Source: Synechococcus sp. SB0662_bin_14
GTDB taxonomy: Bacteria > Cyanobacteriota > Cyanobacteriia > PCC-6307 > Cyanobiaceae
DNA length: 37,597 bases
NCBI GenBank assembly: GCA_009840445.1
Contig: VXNS01000014.1
Location: 1-37,597, forward strand
Reading direction: 5' to 3'
Below, one piece after another: positions 26,032-34,455 of this stretch. The notes beneath the pieces are model-generated. The model had not been told where the DNA came from. It made no database searches and saw only the letters and a list, made by a program, of their open reading frames with translations. Position 1 is the stretch's first letter; the number at the start of each line of letters is the position of its first letter. The position numbers and the translations under genes are program-made.

Positions 26032-26867
26032 GGGAACCTCCTGCAGACAGCCTGGCCTGGTTTGCGGGGCGATGGGATGCGCCAGGGCGCCTGACCGTGC
26101 CCCTGGACGACCGGGGCTTGAACCTGGCGGACGGGATCTTTGAAACCCTGCTGTGGCGCTCGGACGGGCCAGTGTTGTGGTCGCAACACTGGCAACGGCT
26201 GCAGCGGGGCTGCGCCTTGCTGGGCCTGGCCCCTGAACCGGACCCTGGCCCGACTCAAGCCCTGGCGGCGGAAGGCTTCCGGCGCCTGGGCTCCCCCAGT
26301 AGCCAGGCGGCGCTGCGGATCACCGTCAGCCGTGGTCCTGGCCAGCGGGGGCTGGCGCTTCCCCAACCCCAACAGCCGCGCCTCTGGCTCCACCTCCATG
26401 CCGTCACCCCCTGCTTTGCGCCGGTGGACGTGATCACCAGCCGCCTGGTGCGTCGCCATGGGGACTGCGCCAGCAGCCGTTGCAAAACCCTGAACTACAC
26501 CGACGCCGTCATCGCCCGGCGCGAAGCCCGGACGGCGGCTGCCGAGGACGCCCTGCTCCTCAGCAGCAGCGGCCACTACTGCTGTGGCACCGCCGCCAAT
26601 CTCTGGATCCGGCAGGGGATGGACTGGCTGACGCCAGGGCTGGATCAGGGCTGCCTGCCCGGCATCATGCGGGGGCAGCTCCTGCGGCAGCCCCACTGCC
26701 GTGAGCACCCCGTCAGCCGCCCCATGCTGCTGGCCGGGGGCGGCTTTCTCCTCAACAGCATCGGTTGCCGTCCCATCCGTTCCCTGGATGGCCAGCTTCC
26801 CCGCCACCAACTGAGCCCCCAGGAGGCCGAGCAGGTGTTCAAGCAACTCCTCGTGAAGATGGTCTAG
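26028..26867 (+). CDS. pabC: aminodeoxychorismate lyase, class IV PLP enzyme
   Basis: Fold-type IV PLP enzyme of 279 residues, giving 4-aminobenzoate and pyruvate. Its ATG overlaps the pabB stop by four bases. DRGLNLADGIFETLLW is the N-terminal signature. SRCKTLNYTDAVIARREA carries the PLP lysine, and the GTAANLW and LTPGLDQGCLPGIMR motifs follow. A branched-chain or D-amino-acid aminotransferase is the family alternative, but coupling to pabB supports PabC. Confidence 0.92.
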   Translation: MREPPADSLAWFAGRWDAPGRLTVPLDDRGLNLADGIFETLLWRSDGPVLWSQHWQRLQRGCALLGLAPEPDPGPTQALAAEGFRRLGSPSSQAALRITVSRGPGQRGLALPQPQQPRLWLHLHAVTPCFAPVDVITSRLVRRHGDCASSRCKTLNYTDAVIARREARTAAAEDALLLSSSGHYCCGTAANLWIRQGMDWLTPGLDQGCLPGIMRGQLLRQPHCREHPVSRPMLLAGGGFLLNSIGCRPIRSLDGQLPRHQLSPQEAEQVFKQLLVKMV

Positions 26868-26877
26868 CCTGACCCAC

Positions 26878-27729
26878 ATGCGCATTGCCCAGGTTGACGC
26901 GTTCACCACCCAGCCCTTCAGGGGCAACGGCGCGGCAGTGGTGCTGCTCAGCGGCCCGGTGACGGGCCAATCCCTACAGGCCCTGGCGGCGGAATGCGCC
27001 CAGTCGGAAACAGCCTTTTTGCTGCACCTGCAGGGGCGGTGGCTGCTGCGCTGGTTCACCCCCACGCTGGAGGTGGACCTTTGTGGTCACGGGACCATGG
27101 CGGCAGCCAGGGCTTTATCCCACTGGGGGGTGTTGGCCCCTGGCCAGGCCATGGATCTCCACAGCCGCAGCGGGCCGCTGCCGGTGGAACAGCGGGGGGC
27201 GGGTTTTCGTGTGCAACTGCCCATGGGTCAACTGCACCAAGCCCCTTTGGATTCCGGATTGGATCAACTGTTGGGGACCGCCGTCCAGCAGCGCTGGACC
27301 TCGTCTCTCCGCTACGAGGTGGCCCTGGTGGAGAGCGCCTTCCCCTTGGCCACGCTGGCGCTGGACCAGGACCGCTTGCGCCAACGGCCCTGTTTGGGAC
27401 TGGTGGTGATGCAGGCCGGCCACCCCGCCACGGCAGGGGCAGAATTCCCTGATTATCTCCTGCGCTTCTTTGCCCCCCAGGCCGGGATTCCCGAGGACCC
27501 GGTCACGGGTTCAGCCCATGCCCTGGTTACCCCCTATTGGTTGGCCCGCACCGGGCGCACCCTGCTGAACGCTCGGCAGGTGTCCCGTCGCGGCGGCCAC
27601 CTGCGGCTGTGGCAGAGGGGCAAGGATCAGGTGGTCCTGGAGGGGGAGACTGCGCTGGTGTGGAGCGGAGAGTTGCGGGCCAACCTGGAGCCCGGCGGCC
27701 AATGGTCGTGGGAAGACCTGCTTCCTTGA
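26878..27729 (+). CDS. PhzF family isomerase
   Basis: A 283-residue diaminopimelate-epimerase-fold protein. It starts MRIAQVDAFTTQPFRGN and has AQSETAFLL with the expected catalytic Glu, WFTPTLEVDLCGHGTMAAA and IPEDPVTGSAHALVTPYW. PhzF homologues are widespread outside phenazine pathways, and there is no phenazine cluster here. The physiological substrate is unknown. It begins ten bases after pabC. Confidence 0.92.
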   Translation: MRIAQVDAFTTQPFRGNGAAVVLLSGPVTGQSLQALAAECAQSETAFLLHLQGRWLLRWFTPTLEVDLCGHGTMAAARALSHWGVLAPGQAMDLHSRSGPLPVEQRGAGFRVQLPMGQLHQAPLDSGLDQLLGTAVQQRWTSSLRYEVALVESAFPLATLALDQDRLRQRPCLGLVVMQAGHPATAGAEFPDYLLRFFAPQAGIPEDPVTGSAHALVTPYWLARTGRTLLNARQVSRRGGHLRLWQRGKDQVVLEGETALVWSGELRANLEPGGQWSWEDLLP

Positions 27730-27737
27730 GCACGTCC

Positions 27738-28646
27738 ATGGCCCAAGAGGACGCCAGCGCAGGGAAGACGGCCCCAAGGCACCCCTGGAACCACGTGGAT
27801 GGCCAGTGGCTGGCGGCGCGGGCCCAAGCTGTGGGGACAACGGCCCTGGAACAGGGGGCCCTCTGTCCCATGCCCACAACCCTGCTGAAACTCCCCAGGA
27901 CGGCAGGGGCGGAGGTGCGCCGCCTGGTGGGGAGGCACCCCCAAGCCATCGCACCCCAGCGCCAAGCCAACCCTTTCCTGCCGCCGGATCAACGGTTGGT
28001 GCTGAGAACCTGGGGGCCAGCCCACACGCTCCTGCTCAACAAATACCCCGTCCGCCCCGGCCATCTGCTGCTCATCACCAACGGGGACCACCCCCAGTCG
28101 GGTTGGCTGAACGGGGAAGACTGGCGGGCAGCAGCAGCCCTCCTGGAACGCCATGACGGACTGGTCTTTTTCAACAGCGGCCCGGTGGCGGGCGCCAGTC
28201 AGCCCCATCGCCATCTCCAACTGCTGCCCAGACTACCGGGCCAGCCCTGCTTCCCCTGGGAGGCCTGGATCAACCAACCGGACGGGGTCTATCCCTGGCG
28301 GCTGCGTAAAACATCTCTGCCGAAGCGGGACGGGGACCTGGCCGCCACCCTGGCCAGAATCTACGGGCAACAGTTGGCGTCCCTGGGGCGAGGCTCCGCC
28401 AAGGAGCACAGTCAACCCCAGGGGGCCTACAACCTGCTGATCACGCCTGATTGGTTCATCACCGTTCCCCGGCGACGGGACGAACATCAGGGCGTCAACA
28501 TCAATGCCCTGGGCTTTGCCGGGATGGTGCTGGTGACGGATCGCACCAATCCCGCCTGGTTAGCGGCAGGGGGTGACGTGTTGAGTGTGCTGCGGGCCGT
28601 GGGTGAGGCCCCCGCAGCCGCGCTCAAGCAGCGGGTTCCCGGCTGA
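27738..28646 (+). CDS. Ap4A phosphorylase / ATP adenylyltransferase (Apa1/2 type)
   Basis: A 302-residue HIT-superfamily protein. The catalytic stretch GASQPHRHLQLLPR has the HxHxQ variant typical of Ap4A phosphorylases. NKYPVRPGHLLLITN and PQGAYNLLITPDWFITVPRR are also typical. It breaks diadenosine tetraphosphate, a stress-linked dinucleotide. The ATG at 27738 is eight bases after the phzF stop. The final 23 bases overlap a small minus-strand gene. Confidence 0.9.
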   Translation: MAQEDASAGKTAPRHPWNHVDGQWLAARAQAVGTTALEQGALCPMPTTLLKLPRTAGAEVRRLVGRHPQAIAPQRQANPFLPPDQRLVLRTWGPAHTLLLNKYPVRPGHLLLITNGDHPQSGWLNGEDWRAAAALLERHDGLVFFNSGPVAGASQPHRHLQLLPRLPGQPCFPWEAWINQPDGVYPWRLRKTSLPKRDGDLAATLARIYGQQLASLGRGSAKEHSQPQGAYNLLITPDWFITVPRRRDEHQGVNINALGFAGMVLVTDRTNPAWLAAGGDVLSVLRAVGEAPAAALKQRVPG

Positions 28647-28806
28647 GTTGTTCTTCCAGCTTGCCGATCACGGAGTTGACAGCCGCCAGCTTGCGCTCCA
28701 GGCTATCCCGCCAGCTTTTCAGCATGTGGAGCTTGGCTTGTTTGTAATGGCGGTCACGGCTGGGCCAATCCTGGCCCAGGCAGGCGGCAAAGACGGGGGG
28801 AAGCAT
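28624..28806 (-). CDS. small helical protein, 60 aa
   Basis: A 60-residue ORF whose core (DRHYKQAKLHMLKSWRDSL, then ERKLAAVNSVIGKLEEQLSRE) reads as a genuine amphipathic helical protein and resembles small conserved picocyanobacterial proteins I recall. The first 13 residues look less natural, so the start could be the ATG at 28725. It overlaps the 3' end of the Ap4A phosphorylase antisense by 23 bases. Function unknown. Confidence 0.58.
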   Translation of the reverse strand: MLPPVFAACLGQDWPSRDRHYKQAKLHMLKSWRDSLERKLAAVNSVIGKLEEQLSREPAA

Positions 28807-28890
28807 TGGGACACCGGATGACTTGCAATGCTGTTTTAGCCAATGGCGGACCCGGTTCAGGTAGGGGTATCCACCCTCGGTTCGGCTCCC

Positions 28891-29319
28891 TTACCTTGCA
28901 TCCACGGTGTTGTCGTTGCCGTCGGAACCCATGGCCCGGGTGATGAGTTGATCGGACACGTCCTCGAAGTAACGCTCCAGTTCGTCATGGAGTTGGCGGA
29001 ACTCTGACCAGACCACCCGTTTGAAGTCCCCTGGGCGAGCACGGGCCATGATGGTGGTGCGCCGTTGCCGTGCATAACGGTAAGGACGCACACCGTGCTT
29101 GCGGCAGATGGCAATGAACAGCCGCATGGACCATCGGTCCGGGAGGGAAAACTTCAACTCCACCTCCGGTTCCTGATCCTTGCTTGCACGGTCCAGGCGG
29201 GCATGCAATCGCCCAATTGCCGCCTCCGCTGCCGCCCGTTCCCCGGGACTGCCGGCCCGCCGGAACAGTTCCTCCACCTTGGCCAGCTTCTGCCGCAGCG
29301 TCTTCTCATCAACCAGCAA
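28891..29319 (-). CDS. accessory hypothetical protein, 142 aa, left arm of cassette
   Basis: A coiled-coil N-terminus (about 5-48: KLAKVEELFRRAGSPGER, AAIGRLHARLDRA) leads into a compact domain. That domain holds EVELKFSLPDRWSMRLFIAI and CRKHGVRPYRYARQRRTTIM, then VVWSEFRQLHDELERYFEDV. It resembles a widespread uncharacterised bacterial protein I remember from unrelated phyla rather than a typical picocyanobacterial gene. The start is probably TTG at 29319; an in-frame stop lies just upstream. It is divergent from the pair at 29494-31160. No catalytic motif is visible. Confidence 0.72.
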   Translation of the reverse strand: MLVDEKTLRQKLAKVEELFRRAGSPGERAAAEAAIGRLHARLDRASKDQEPEVELKFSLPDRWSMRLFIAICRKHGVRPYRYARQRRTTIMARARPGDFKRVVWSEFRQLHDELERYFEDVSDQLITRAMGSDGNDNTVDAR

Positions 29320-29493
29320 CGGCAGTCACCATGAGGGTTCCAGGGCAGCAGGCTACCATCAAGGTCTTGAAAGAGGCTTGTGTCACCTAATGCTGCTGAA
29401 ACAACAGGATTCTTCTACCATTGGAGGATATTTGAGTGGAGAAGCCCCATTGAGGAAACCTTGGCAAAGGGCCACCAAGGAACAATCCAAAAG

Positions 29494-29856
29494 ATGCGCA
29501 AGGTGGAGAGACCACCGGACGGCATTGACCTCCAGCGGGTGGCGCGGTCGTGTCGCTATGTCGGCAGCCCTTACCACCGTATCAGCATTGCTGGAAGAAT
29601 TCAGTCAGCCTATCGTCCGGATGCAACCATCTGTCCCACGGAACTGATCAACAACCGTGGTTGTGTCGAAGCTTGGCTTCGTCAGGCGGTGGAAGCTGGT
29701 CATGCTGGTCGTTGGGGGAGTCAATATCCCCGCTACGTCTGGCACCGGGATCAAGATAGAGAAACCATCTACGAAGCCCGTGAGGGGCCACGGGATTCCG
29801 GTGAATACCACGGCTACCCATTACAACCAACACAGACAGTCCAAGGGTTGCCATGA
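29494..29856 (+). CDS. accessory hypothetical protein, 120 aa, possible small effector
   Basis: Starts at ATG 29494 with AAGGAA 11 bases upstream; a GTG at 29380 would add 38 residues that look non-native. Notable motifs: SCRYVGSPYHRISIAG (19-34), an ATICPTEL cysteine segment, WLRQAVEAGH, YPRYVWHRDQDRETIYEAR (78-96) and SGEYHGYPL (102-110). Aromatic and His/Arg/Glu residues cluster as in a small enzyme or toxin. Its stop overlaps the next start (ATGA), so the two products are made together. The same motif order recurs in small proteins of other phyla in my memory, without known function. Confidence 0.75.
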   Translation: MRKVERPPDGIDLQRVARSCRYVGSPYHRISIAGRIQSAYRPDATICPTELINNRGCVEAWLRQAVEAGHAGRWGSQYPRYVWHRDQDRETIYEAREGPRDSGEYHGYPLQPTQTVQGLP

Positions 29857-31160
29857 CTGTCTCCTTTACTTTCGACTGGGTGGACGCTGCTCCGTCACCG
29901 GATGGAGTGATGGGGCAGACCATGGCGCAGTTATGGATTCGGGTGAACGGGGAAGCGGTGACGGCCGTGTATGACCGCAGGAACAATGCGCGGCGCGACC
30001 ACGTTGTGGTTCCTCTCCTCAGCGTGGCGGAATGGGTGGTTGGCAACTGGTGCCACCTCTGGCATGAGCTTCCGGACACGACTGGGGAGATGGCCAGGCA
30101 AAAGCCCGGTTTTGAGCAGCGCCATAACTTGGCGTTTGCCGGGGACGGGTTTCTCTGGCCAAAACTGACCATGGTTCCTTCGTCGGACGCCATGGAGCAG
30201 TTGCGATGGACCCCTTGGCAGCCTCAACATGCCCGGATCGAGTTTGTGGCGGAGGGGAAGGTAAGGGTTGCCTGTGATCAATTGCAGGAGGAGTTGGGAG
30301 GAGTTGTCGAGGCCGTTCTGGAACGGCTGCGCAACTTTGGCCATCGGCAGGATTCGGTTGTCTCTGATCTCCAGGACGCATGGGACACCATCAAGGCACT
30401 TGACCCTGAAGAGGATGAGTTTTGCCGTGCGGCTGCCCTGCTCGGGGTGGATCCCTTTGCCGTTGAACAGGATATGGAAGAGGCAATCATTGCTTTCTGG
30501 CAACGCACCGAGACGGCAATTCGCGAGGACATGCTCGCCAGCCTGGACGAAGCAACCCTCCCTGGTGCTTCCCGATGGCTGGATCACACACGGGCATGGC
30601 TTGAAGATGAGGACAACGGCAACGAATGGGGAGCCATCCGCGATGGGTTGCCACCTGTGCCGATGACCACGCCTTGGCAGCAGGGCTATGCCTTGGCCAG
30701 GTCACTGCGCCGTGCTCTGAGCCATGGGGATGGCCAATTTGATTTTGCCGCGCCGGGGCAACCTGCCTTGCATCACCGGGAAACTGCCATGCCGTCCAGC
30801 CGCATAGAAGGTCTGGTCGCAGCAGGTGGGCCAGCCTGTGCCATCACGAGTCAGAGGAGAGAAACTACTGCCAAGCGATTTGTCCTCGCCCGCGCCCTCG
30901 GGGACTATATGGGCCGATCAGAAGCCGGCTTGGGCATCCTCACCTCCATGGATACGATGCGCCAGGCACGATCCAGGGCCTTCGCAGCAGAACTCCTGGC
31001 GCCGGCTGAATCCCTGCGCCCTCGCCTCGCTGATCGGGGGGCGGAGGAGAACGTAATCCATGACCTGGGCCAGGAGTTTGCTGTTTCTCCTTGGGTGATC
31101 AACCATCAGATCAGGAACCATGGTTTGCCACAGCCCTGCTCTAGCGGCCTCCCCGGTTGA
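29853..31160 (+). CDS. large accessory protein with C-terminal degenerate ImmA/IrrE (M78) domain
   Basis: A 435-residue soluble protein. The N-terminal domain (about 1-130) has FTFDWVDAAPSPDGVMGQ, VVVPLLSVAEWVVGNWCHLW and RHNLAFAGDGFLWPKL, and matches no domain I can name. A helical middle (140-330) follows. The C-terminus resembles M78/IrrE peptidases: KRFVLARALGDYM (341-353) aligns with RFTLAHELGHYL, and RAFAAELLAPAESL (375-388) and FAVSPWVINHQIRNHGL match the rest. All HExxH positions are changed (Arg347, Ala348, Asp351), so zinc catalysis is unlikely. Translationally coupled to the 120-residue protein. Perhaps an antitoxin, sensor or regulator. Confidence 0.8.
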   Translation: MTVSFTFDWVDAAPSPDGVMGQTMAQLWIRVNGEAVTAVYDRRNNARRDHVVVPLLSVAEWVVGNWCHLWHELPDTTGEMARQKPGFEQRHNLAFAGDGFLWPKLTMVPSSDAMEQLRWTPWQPQHARIEFVAEGKVRVACDQLQEELGGVVEAVLERLRNFGHRQDSVVSDLQDAWDTIKALDPEEDEFCRAAALLGVDPFAVEQDMEEAIIAFWQRTETAIREDMLASLDEATLPGASRWLDHTRAWLEDEDNGNEWGAIRDGLPPVPMTTPWQQGYALARSLRRALSHGDGQFDFAAPGQPALHHRETAMPSSRIEGLVAAGGPACAITSQRRETTAKRFVLARALGDYMGRSEAGLGILTSMDTMRQARSRAFAAELLAPAESLRPRLADRGAEENVIHDLGQEFAVSPWVINHQIRNHGLPQPCSSGLPG

Positions 31161-31190
31161 TCGTGGTCACCGCTGGAGCGTGTTAGGGTT

Positions 31191-31976
31191 GTGGCATCTC
31201 CTGTGCTTGCCGATTCCGTGGGGGAATGGGGCCTGGAGTCCAGGCCGGTCCACCCTTCCGGCAACAGCATGGCGCCTTCGCGGCCAAAGCCAAGAATTAC
31301 GGGACTCAGCGGCATCGTTCCTTCTGGACTCACCCCCCAGTCGGCCCAGAGGATCGAGTTGCGCAGCTACGTGTTCCTGGATTCCCTGCAGCCGCAGTTG
31401 GCAGCTTATGCAGGCACGGTGTCCGGGGGATTTTTGCCCATTCCCGGGGATGCCTGTCTCTGGTTGGAGGTGGCGCCGGGGCTGGCGGTGCATCGCATGA
31501 CGGATATTGCCCTGAAGGCCAGCACCGTGCGATTGGGGCAGATGGTGGTGGAGCGGGCCTTTGGTTCCCTGGCTCTCTACCACCTGGACCAGAGCAACGT
31601 GCTCCACTCCGGTGACGCTGTGCTGTCGGCCATCGGCAGCCGGGTGGAGGACCGCACCCACTGTGACGTCACCTGGTACGAGGTGATCCGCGCCATCACC
31701 GCGGACCATGCGGTGTTGATCAACCGCCAGAACCGCCGCGGGTCCATGATCGAGGCGGGCATGAGCATGTTCATCCTGGAGACCGAGCCGGCGGGATACG
31801 TGCTCTATGCCGCCAACGAGGCGGAGAAAGCCTCCAACATCACCCTGGTGGACGTGAAAGCCGTGGGCGCCTTTGGGCGGCTCACCATGGCGGGGCGGGA
31901 GGGGGACGTGGAGGAGGCGGCGGCAGCGGCCATGGAGGCCATCGCCGTCATCAACGCCCACAGCCGCAGCAACTGA
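31191..31976 (+). CDS. csoS1D: CsoS1D, tandem-BMC carboxysome shell protein
   Basis: Shell protein with two BMC domains that forms stacked pseudohexamers with a large gated pore in alpha-carboxysomes. [19 protein letters not shown] begins the first domain. Gate residues Glu121-Arg122 lie in [13 protein letters not shown], one position from Glu120-Arg121 of the Prochlorococcus protein, which supports the GTG start at 31191 (261 residues). ATG at 31269 is the alternative. The second domain ends [24 protein letters not shown]. It begins 30 bases after the accessory gene and 251 bases before csoS1. Confidence 0.95.
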   Translation: MASPVLADSVGEWGLESRPVHPSGNSMAPSRPKPRITGLSGIVPSGLTPQSAQRIELRSYVFLDSLQPQLAAYAGTVSGGFLPIPGDACLWLEVAPGLAVHRMTDIALKASTVRLGQMVVERAFGSLALYHLDQSNVLHSGDAVLSAIGSRVEDRTHCDVTWYEVIRAITADHAVLINRQNRRGSMIEAGMSMFILETEPAGYVLYAANEAEKASNITLVDVKAVGAFGRLTMAGREGDVEEAAAAAMEAIAVINAHSRSN

Positions 31977-32227
31977 TTCAGTCAGGATCTCGTCACCAGG
32001 GGATCCATCTGGTGTGCTGACCATGGACTTTGGTGGCCGTTGCCACGGAAATTTGTGTGGATTCTCCCATCTTGCTAAGTACAACTTCTTAGTCATGGAG
32101 GGACCTATAAGCAATACTAATCACTTTGTCAAGAACTCCTGATGCCAAAACGGCCTCAAATCCCTTGACGGATGGAGACTTCAGCAGAGAAAGTCAGCCA
32201 TGAACATTCCCCCCACGGAATTAGGCA
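31977..32227 (+). promoter_or_regulatory. csoS1D-csoS1 intergenic region, probable carboxysome operon promoter
   Basis: No gene is seen here, and it is more AT-rich than its surroundings. CTAAG at 32075-32079 and CTTAG at 32088-32092 form a short inverted repeat, possibly a regulator site. TATAAG at 32106-32111 could serve as a -10 but lacks a good -35. TTGACG at 32165-32170 could be a -35 without an obvious -10. The size and composition suggest a promoter or leader for csoS1-cbbLS; exact elements are not assigned. Confidence 0.4.
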
Positions 32228-32548
32228 ATGGCCAATGAAACCATGGGCATCGCCCTAGGCATGATCGAAACCCGCGGCCTCGTTCCTGCCATTGAGGCAG
32301 CCGATGCCATGACCAAGGCCGCAGAAGTGCGCCTCATCGGCCGCGAATTTGTCGGCGGTGGCTACGTGACCGTCCTGGTCCGCGGTGAGACCGGCGCAGT
32401 CAACGCTGCTGTGCGGGCCGGTGCGGATGCCTGTGAGCGGGTCGGAGATGGCCTGGTTGCGGCCCACATCATCGCCCGTCCTCATCGCGAAGTTGAACCC
32501 GTTCTCGGCAATGGACCGACACCTGCCGGCTCCGGCATGAAGGACTGA
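32228..32548 (+). CDS. csoS1: CsoS1A, carboxysome hexameric shell protein
   Basis: Single-BMC major shell protein of 106 residues, which tiles the facets of the alpha-carboxysome. ALGMIETRGLVPAIEAADAM is the BMC signature. FVGGGYVTVLVRG forms the pore-side loop and strand, and VAAHIIARPHREVEPVL closes the domain. It is the first gene of the dense csoS1-cbbL-cbbS-csoS2-csoSCA series. Only one copy is in the window, as in other alpha-cyanobacteria. Confidence 0.97.
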   Translation: MANETMGIALGMIETRGLVPAIEAADAMTKAAEVRLIGREFVGGGYVTVLVRGETGAVNAAVRAGADACERVGDGLVAAHIIARPHREVEPVLGNGPTPAGSGMKD

Positions 32549-32586
32549 GCTAACTCCCATCTCACGTCCCCTTTCATCACAAGCCC

Positions 32587-33996
32587 ATGAGCAAAAAGTA
32601 TGACGCTGGTGTGAAGGAGTACCGGGATACCTACTGGACTCCCGACTACGTCCCTCTCGACACCGATATTCTGGCCTGCTTCAAATGCACGGGTCAGGAA
32701 GGCGTTCCCCGGGAAGAAGTGGCCGCCGCGGTGGCCGCCGAATCCTCCACCGGCACCTGGTCCACCGTCTGGTCCGAGCTTCTCACGGATCTGGAGTTCT
32801 ACAAGGGTCGCGCTTACCGCATCGAAGACGTGCCCACGGACCCCGAGTCCTTCTACGCCTTCGTTGCCTATCCCCTCGACCTGTTCGAGGAGGGCTCCAT
32901 CACCAACGTGCTCACCTCCCTGGTGGGTAACGTGTTCGGCTTCAAGGCCCTCCGCCACTTGCGCCTGGAGGATATCCGCTTCCCCCTGGCGTTCATCAAG
33001 ACCTGCATGGGCCCCCCCAACGGCATCGCCGTGGAACGGGACCGCATGAACAAGTACGGTCGGCCCCTGCTGGGCTGCACCATCAAGCCCAAGCTGGGCC
33101 TGTCGGGCAAGAACTACGGCCGGGTGGTCTACGAATGCCTGCGGGGCGGACTGGACTTCACCAAAGACGACGAGAACATCAACTCTCAGCCGTTCCAGCG
33201 CTGGCAGGACCGCTTTGATTTTGTTGCCGAAGCGGTGAGAACGGCGGAGCAGGAGACCGGCGAGCGCAAGGGCCACTACCTCAACTGCACCGCGGCCACA
33301 CCGGAAGAGATGTATGCCCGGGCCGAGCACGCCAAAGCGCTGGGCATGCCCATCATCATGCACGACTACATCACCGGCGGCTTCACGGCCAACACCGGTC
33401 TGGCCAAGTGGTGCCGCCGCAAAGGCATGTTGCTGCACATCCACCGGGCCATGCACGCGGTGATCGACCGCCATCCCAAGCACGGGATCCACTTCCGTGT
33501 GCTGGCCAAGTGCCTGCGCCTCTCCGGTGGCGACCACCTGCACACGGGCACCGTGGTGGGCAAGCTGGAAGGGGACCGTCAAACCACCCTGGGCTTCATT
33601 GACCAGTTGCGGGAGTCCTACGTGCCGGAAGACCGCACCCGGGGCAACTTCTTTGATCAGGACTGGGCCTCCATGCCCGGTGTGTTCGCCGTGGCCTCCG
33701 GTGGCATCCACGTCTGGCACATGCCCGCCCTCGTCACCATCTTCGGGGACGACTCCGTGCTGCAATTCGGTGGCGGTACCCACGGTCATCCCTGGGGATC
33801 CGCCGCTGGCGCCGCCGCCAACCGGGTGGCCCTGGAAGCCTGCGTCAAGGCCCGCAACGCCGGCCGCGAGCTCGAGAAGGAAAGCCGGGACATCCTCACC
33901 GAGGCGGCCAAGAGCAGCCCCGAGCTGGCCATCGCCCTGGACACCTGGAAGGAGATCAAGTTCGAGTTCGACACCGTCGACAAGCTTGACCTCTGA
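32587..33996 (+). CDS. cbbL: RuBisCO large subunit, form IA
   Basis: Carboxylates ribulose-1,5-bisphosphate inside the carboxysome. It is 469 residues, form IA length. The carbamylated Lys193 lies in GLDFTKDDE, the catalytic Lys167 in [10 protein letters not shown], and the loop 6 Lys326 in [18 protein letters not shown] and the GGIHVWHMP phosphate site are intact. No substitutions of catalytic residues are seen. It is 38 bases after csoS1 and 38 before cbbS. Confidence 0.99.
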   Translation: MSKKYDAGVKEYRDTYWTPDYVPLDTDILACFKCTGQEGVPREEVAAAVAAESSTGTWSTVWSELLTDLEFYKGRAYRIEDVPTDPESFYAFVAYPLDLFEEGSITNVLTSLVGNVFGFKALRHLRLEDIRFPLAFIKTCMGPPNGIAVERDRMNKYGRPLLGCTIKPKLGLSGKNYGRVVYECLRGGLDFTKDDENINSQPFQRWQDRFDFVAEAVRTAEQETGERKGHYLNCTAATPEEMYARAEHAKALGMPIIMHDYITGGFTANTGLAKWCRRKGMLLHIHRAMHAVIDRHPKHGIHFRVLAKCLRLSGGDHLHTGTVVGKLEGDRQTTLGFIDQLRESYVPEDRTRGNFFDQDWASMPGVFAVASGGIHVWHMPALVTIFGDDSVLQFGGGTHGHPWGSAAGAAANRVALEACVKARNAGRELEKESRDILTEAAKSSPELAIALDTWKEIKFEFDTVDKLDL

Positions 33997-34034
33997 TCCC
34001 CACCATCACCCCAACCACTCGCGCAAACGGATCC

Positions 34035-34376
34035 ATGCCTTTCAGCTCGGTGGTCGACTATCAAACCGTCGCCACACTGGAAACCTTCGGTTTCCTGCCA
34101 GCGATGACCCAGGAGGAGATCTACGAACAGATCGCCTACGTCATCGCCCAGGGTTGGACACCATGCATTGAGCATGTCCACCCCAGCGCCTCCATGCGCA
34201 ACTACTGGTCCCTGTGGAAGCTGCCCTTCTTCGGCGAAGCGGAACTGGGTGCGATTGTTGCAGAGCTTGAAGCCTGTCATCGCGCCTATCCCGATCACCA
34301 CGTTCGCCTGACGGGTTACGACGCCTACACCCAGACACAGGGCACAGCCTTCGTGGTCTTTGAAGGCCGCGCCTGA
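34035..34376 (+). CDS. cbbS: RuBisCO small subunit, form IA
   Basis: A 113-residue small subunit of the L8S8 enzyme. TVATLETFGFLPAMTQEEI, the YVIAQGWTPCIEHV region and NYWSLWKLPFFGE are characteristic; FDKAQGQKQCVSF-like details cannot be checked here. Followed at once by a strong hairpin that separates it from csoS2. Confidence 0.97.
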   Translation: MPFSSVVDYQTVATLETFGFLPAMTQEEIYEQIAYVIAQGWTPCIEHVHPSASMRNYWSLWKLPFFGEAELGAIVAELEACHRAYPDHHVRLTGYDAYTQTQGTAFVVFEGRA

Positions 34377-34380
34377 TCCT

Positions 34381-34424
34381 GTTCAGCACGGCGCCAACGA
34401 TTCGGCGCCGTGCTGAACCTTTTA
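34381..34424 (+). terminator. strong hairpin between cbbS and csoS2, partial terminator or RNA stabiliser
   Basis: A perfect 15-base stem: GTTCAGCACGGCGCC at 34381-34395 pairs with GGCGCCGTGCTGAAC at 34404-34418 around an eight-base loop. CTTTTATTG follows, a broken U tract. It sits four bases past the cbbS stop and 32 before csoS2. A partial terminator or a 3' stabilising structure would explain excess RuBisCO over shell and CsoS2 proteins. Confidence 0.85.
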
Positions 34425-34455
34425 TTGCTTTCCCCCCATTCACACCGAGGCGGAC

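Noticed and set aside
29380-29493. GTG start extending the 120-residue accessory protein by 38 codons
   Set aside because: The extra residues look non-native. The ATG at 29494 has a ribosome site and gives a product that begins just before the conserved-looking part.
32482-33789. Minus-strand open frame (435 codons) antisense to cbbL
   Set aside because: A shadow of strong codon bias in cbbL; no ribosome site or family resemblance.
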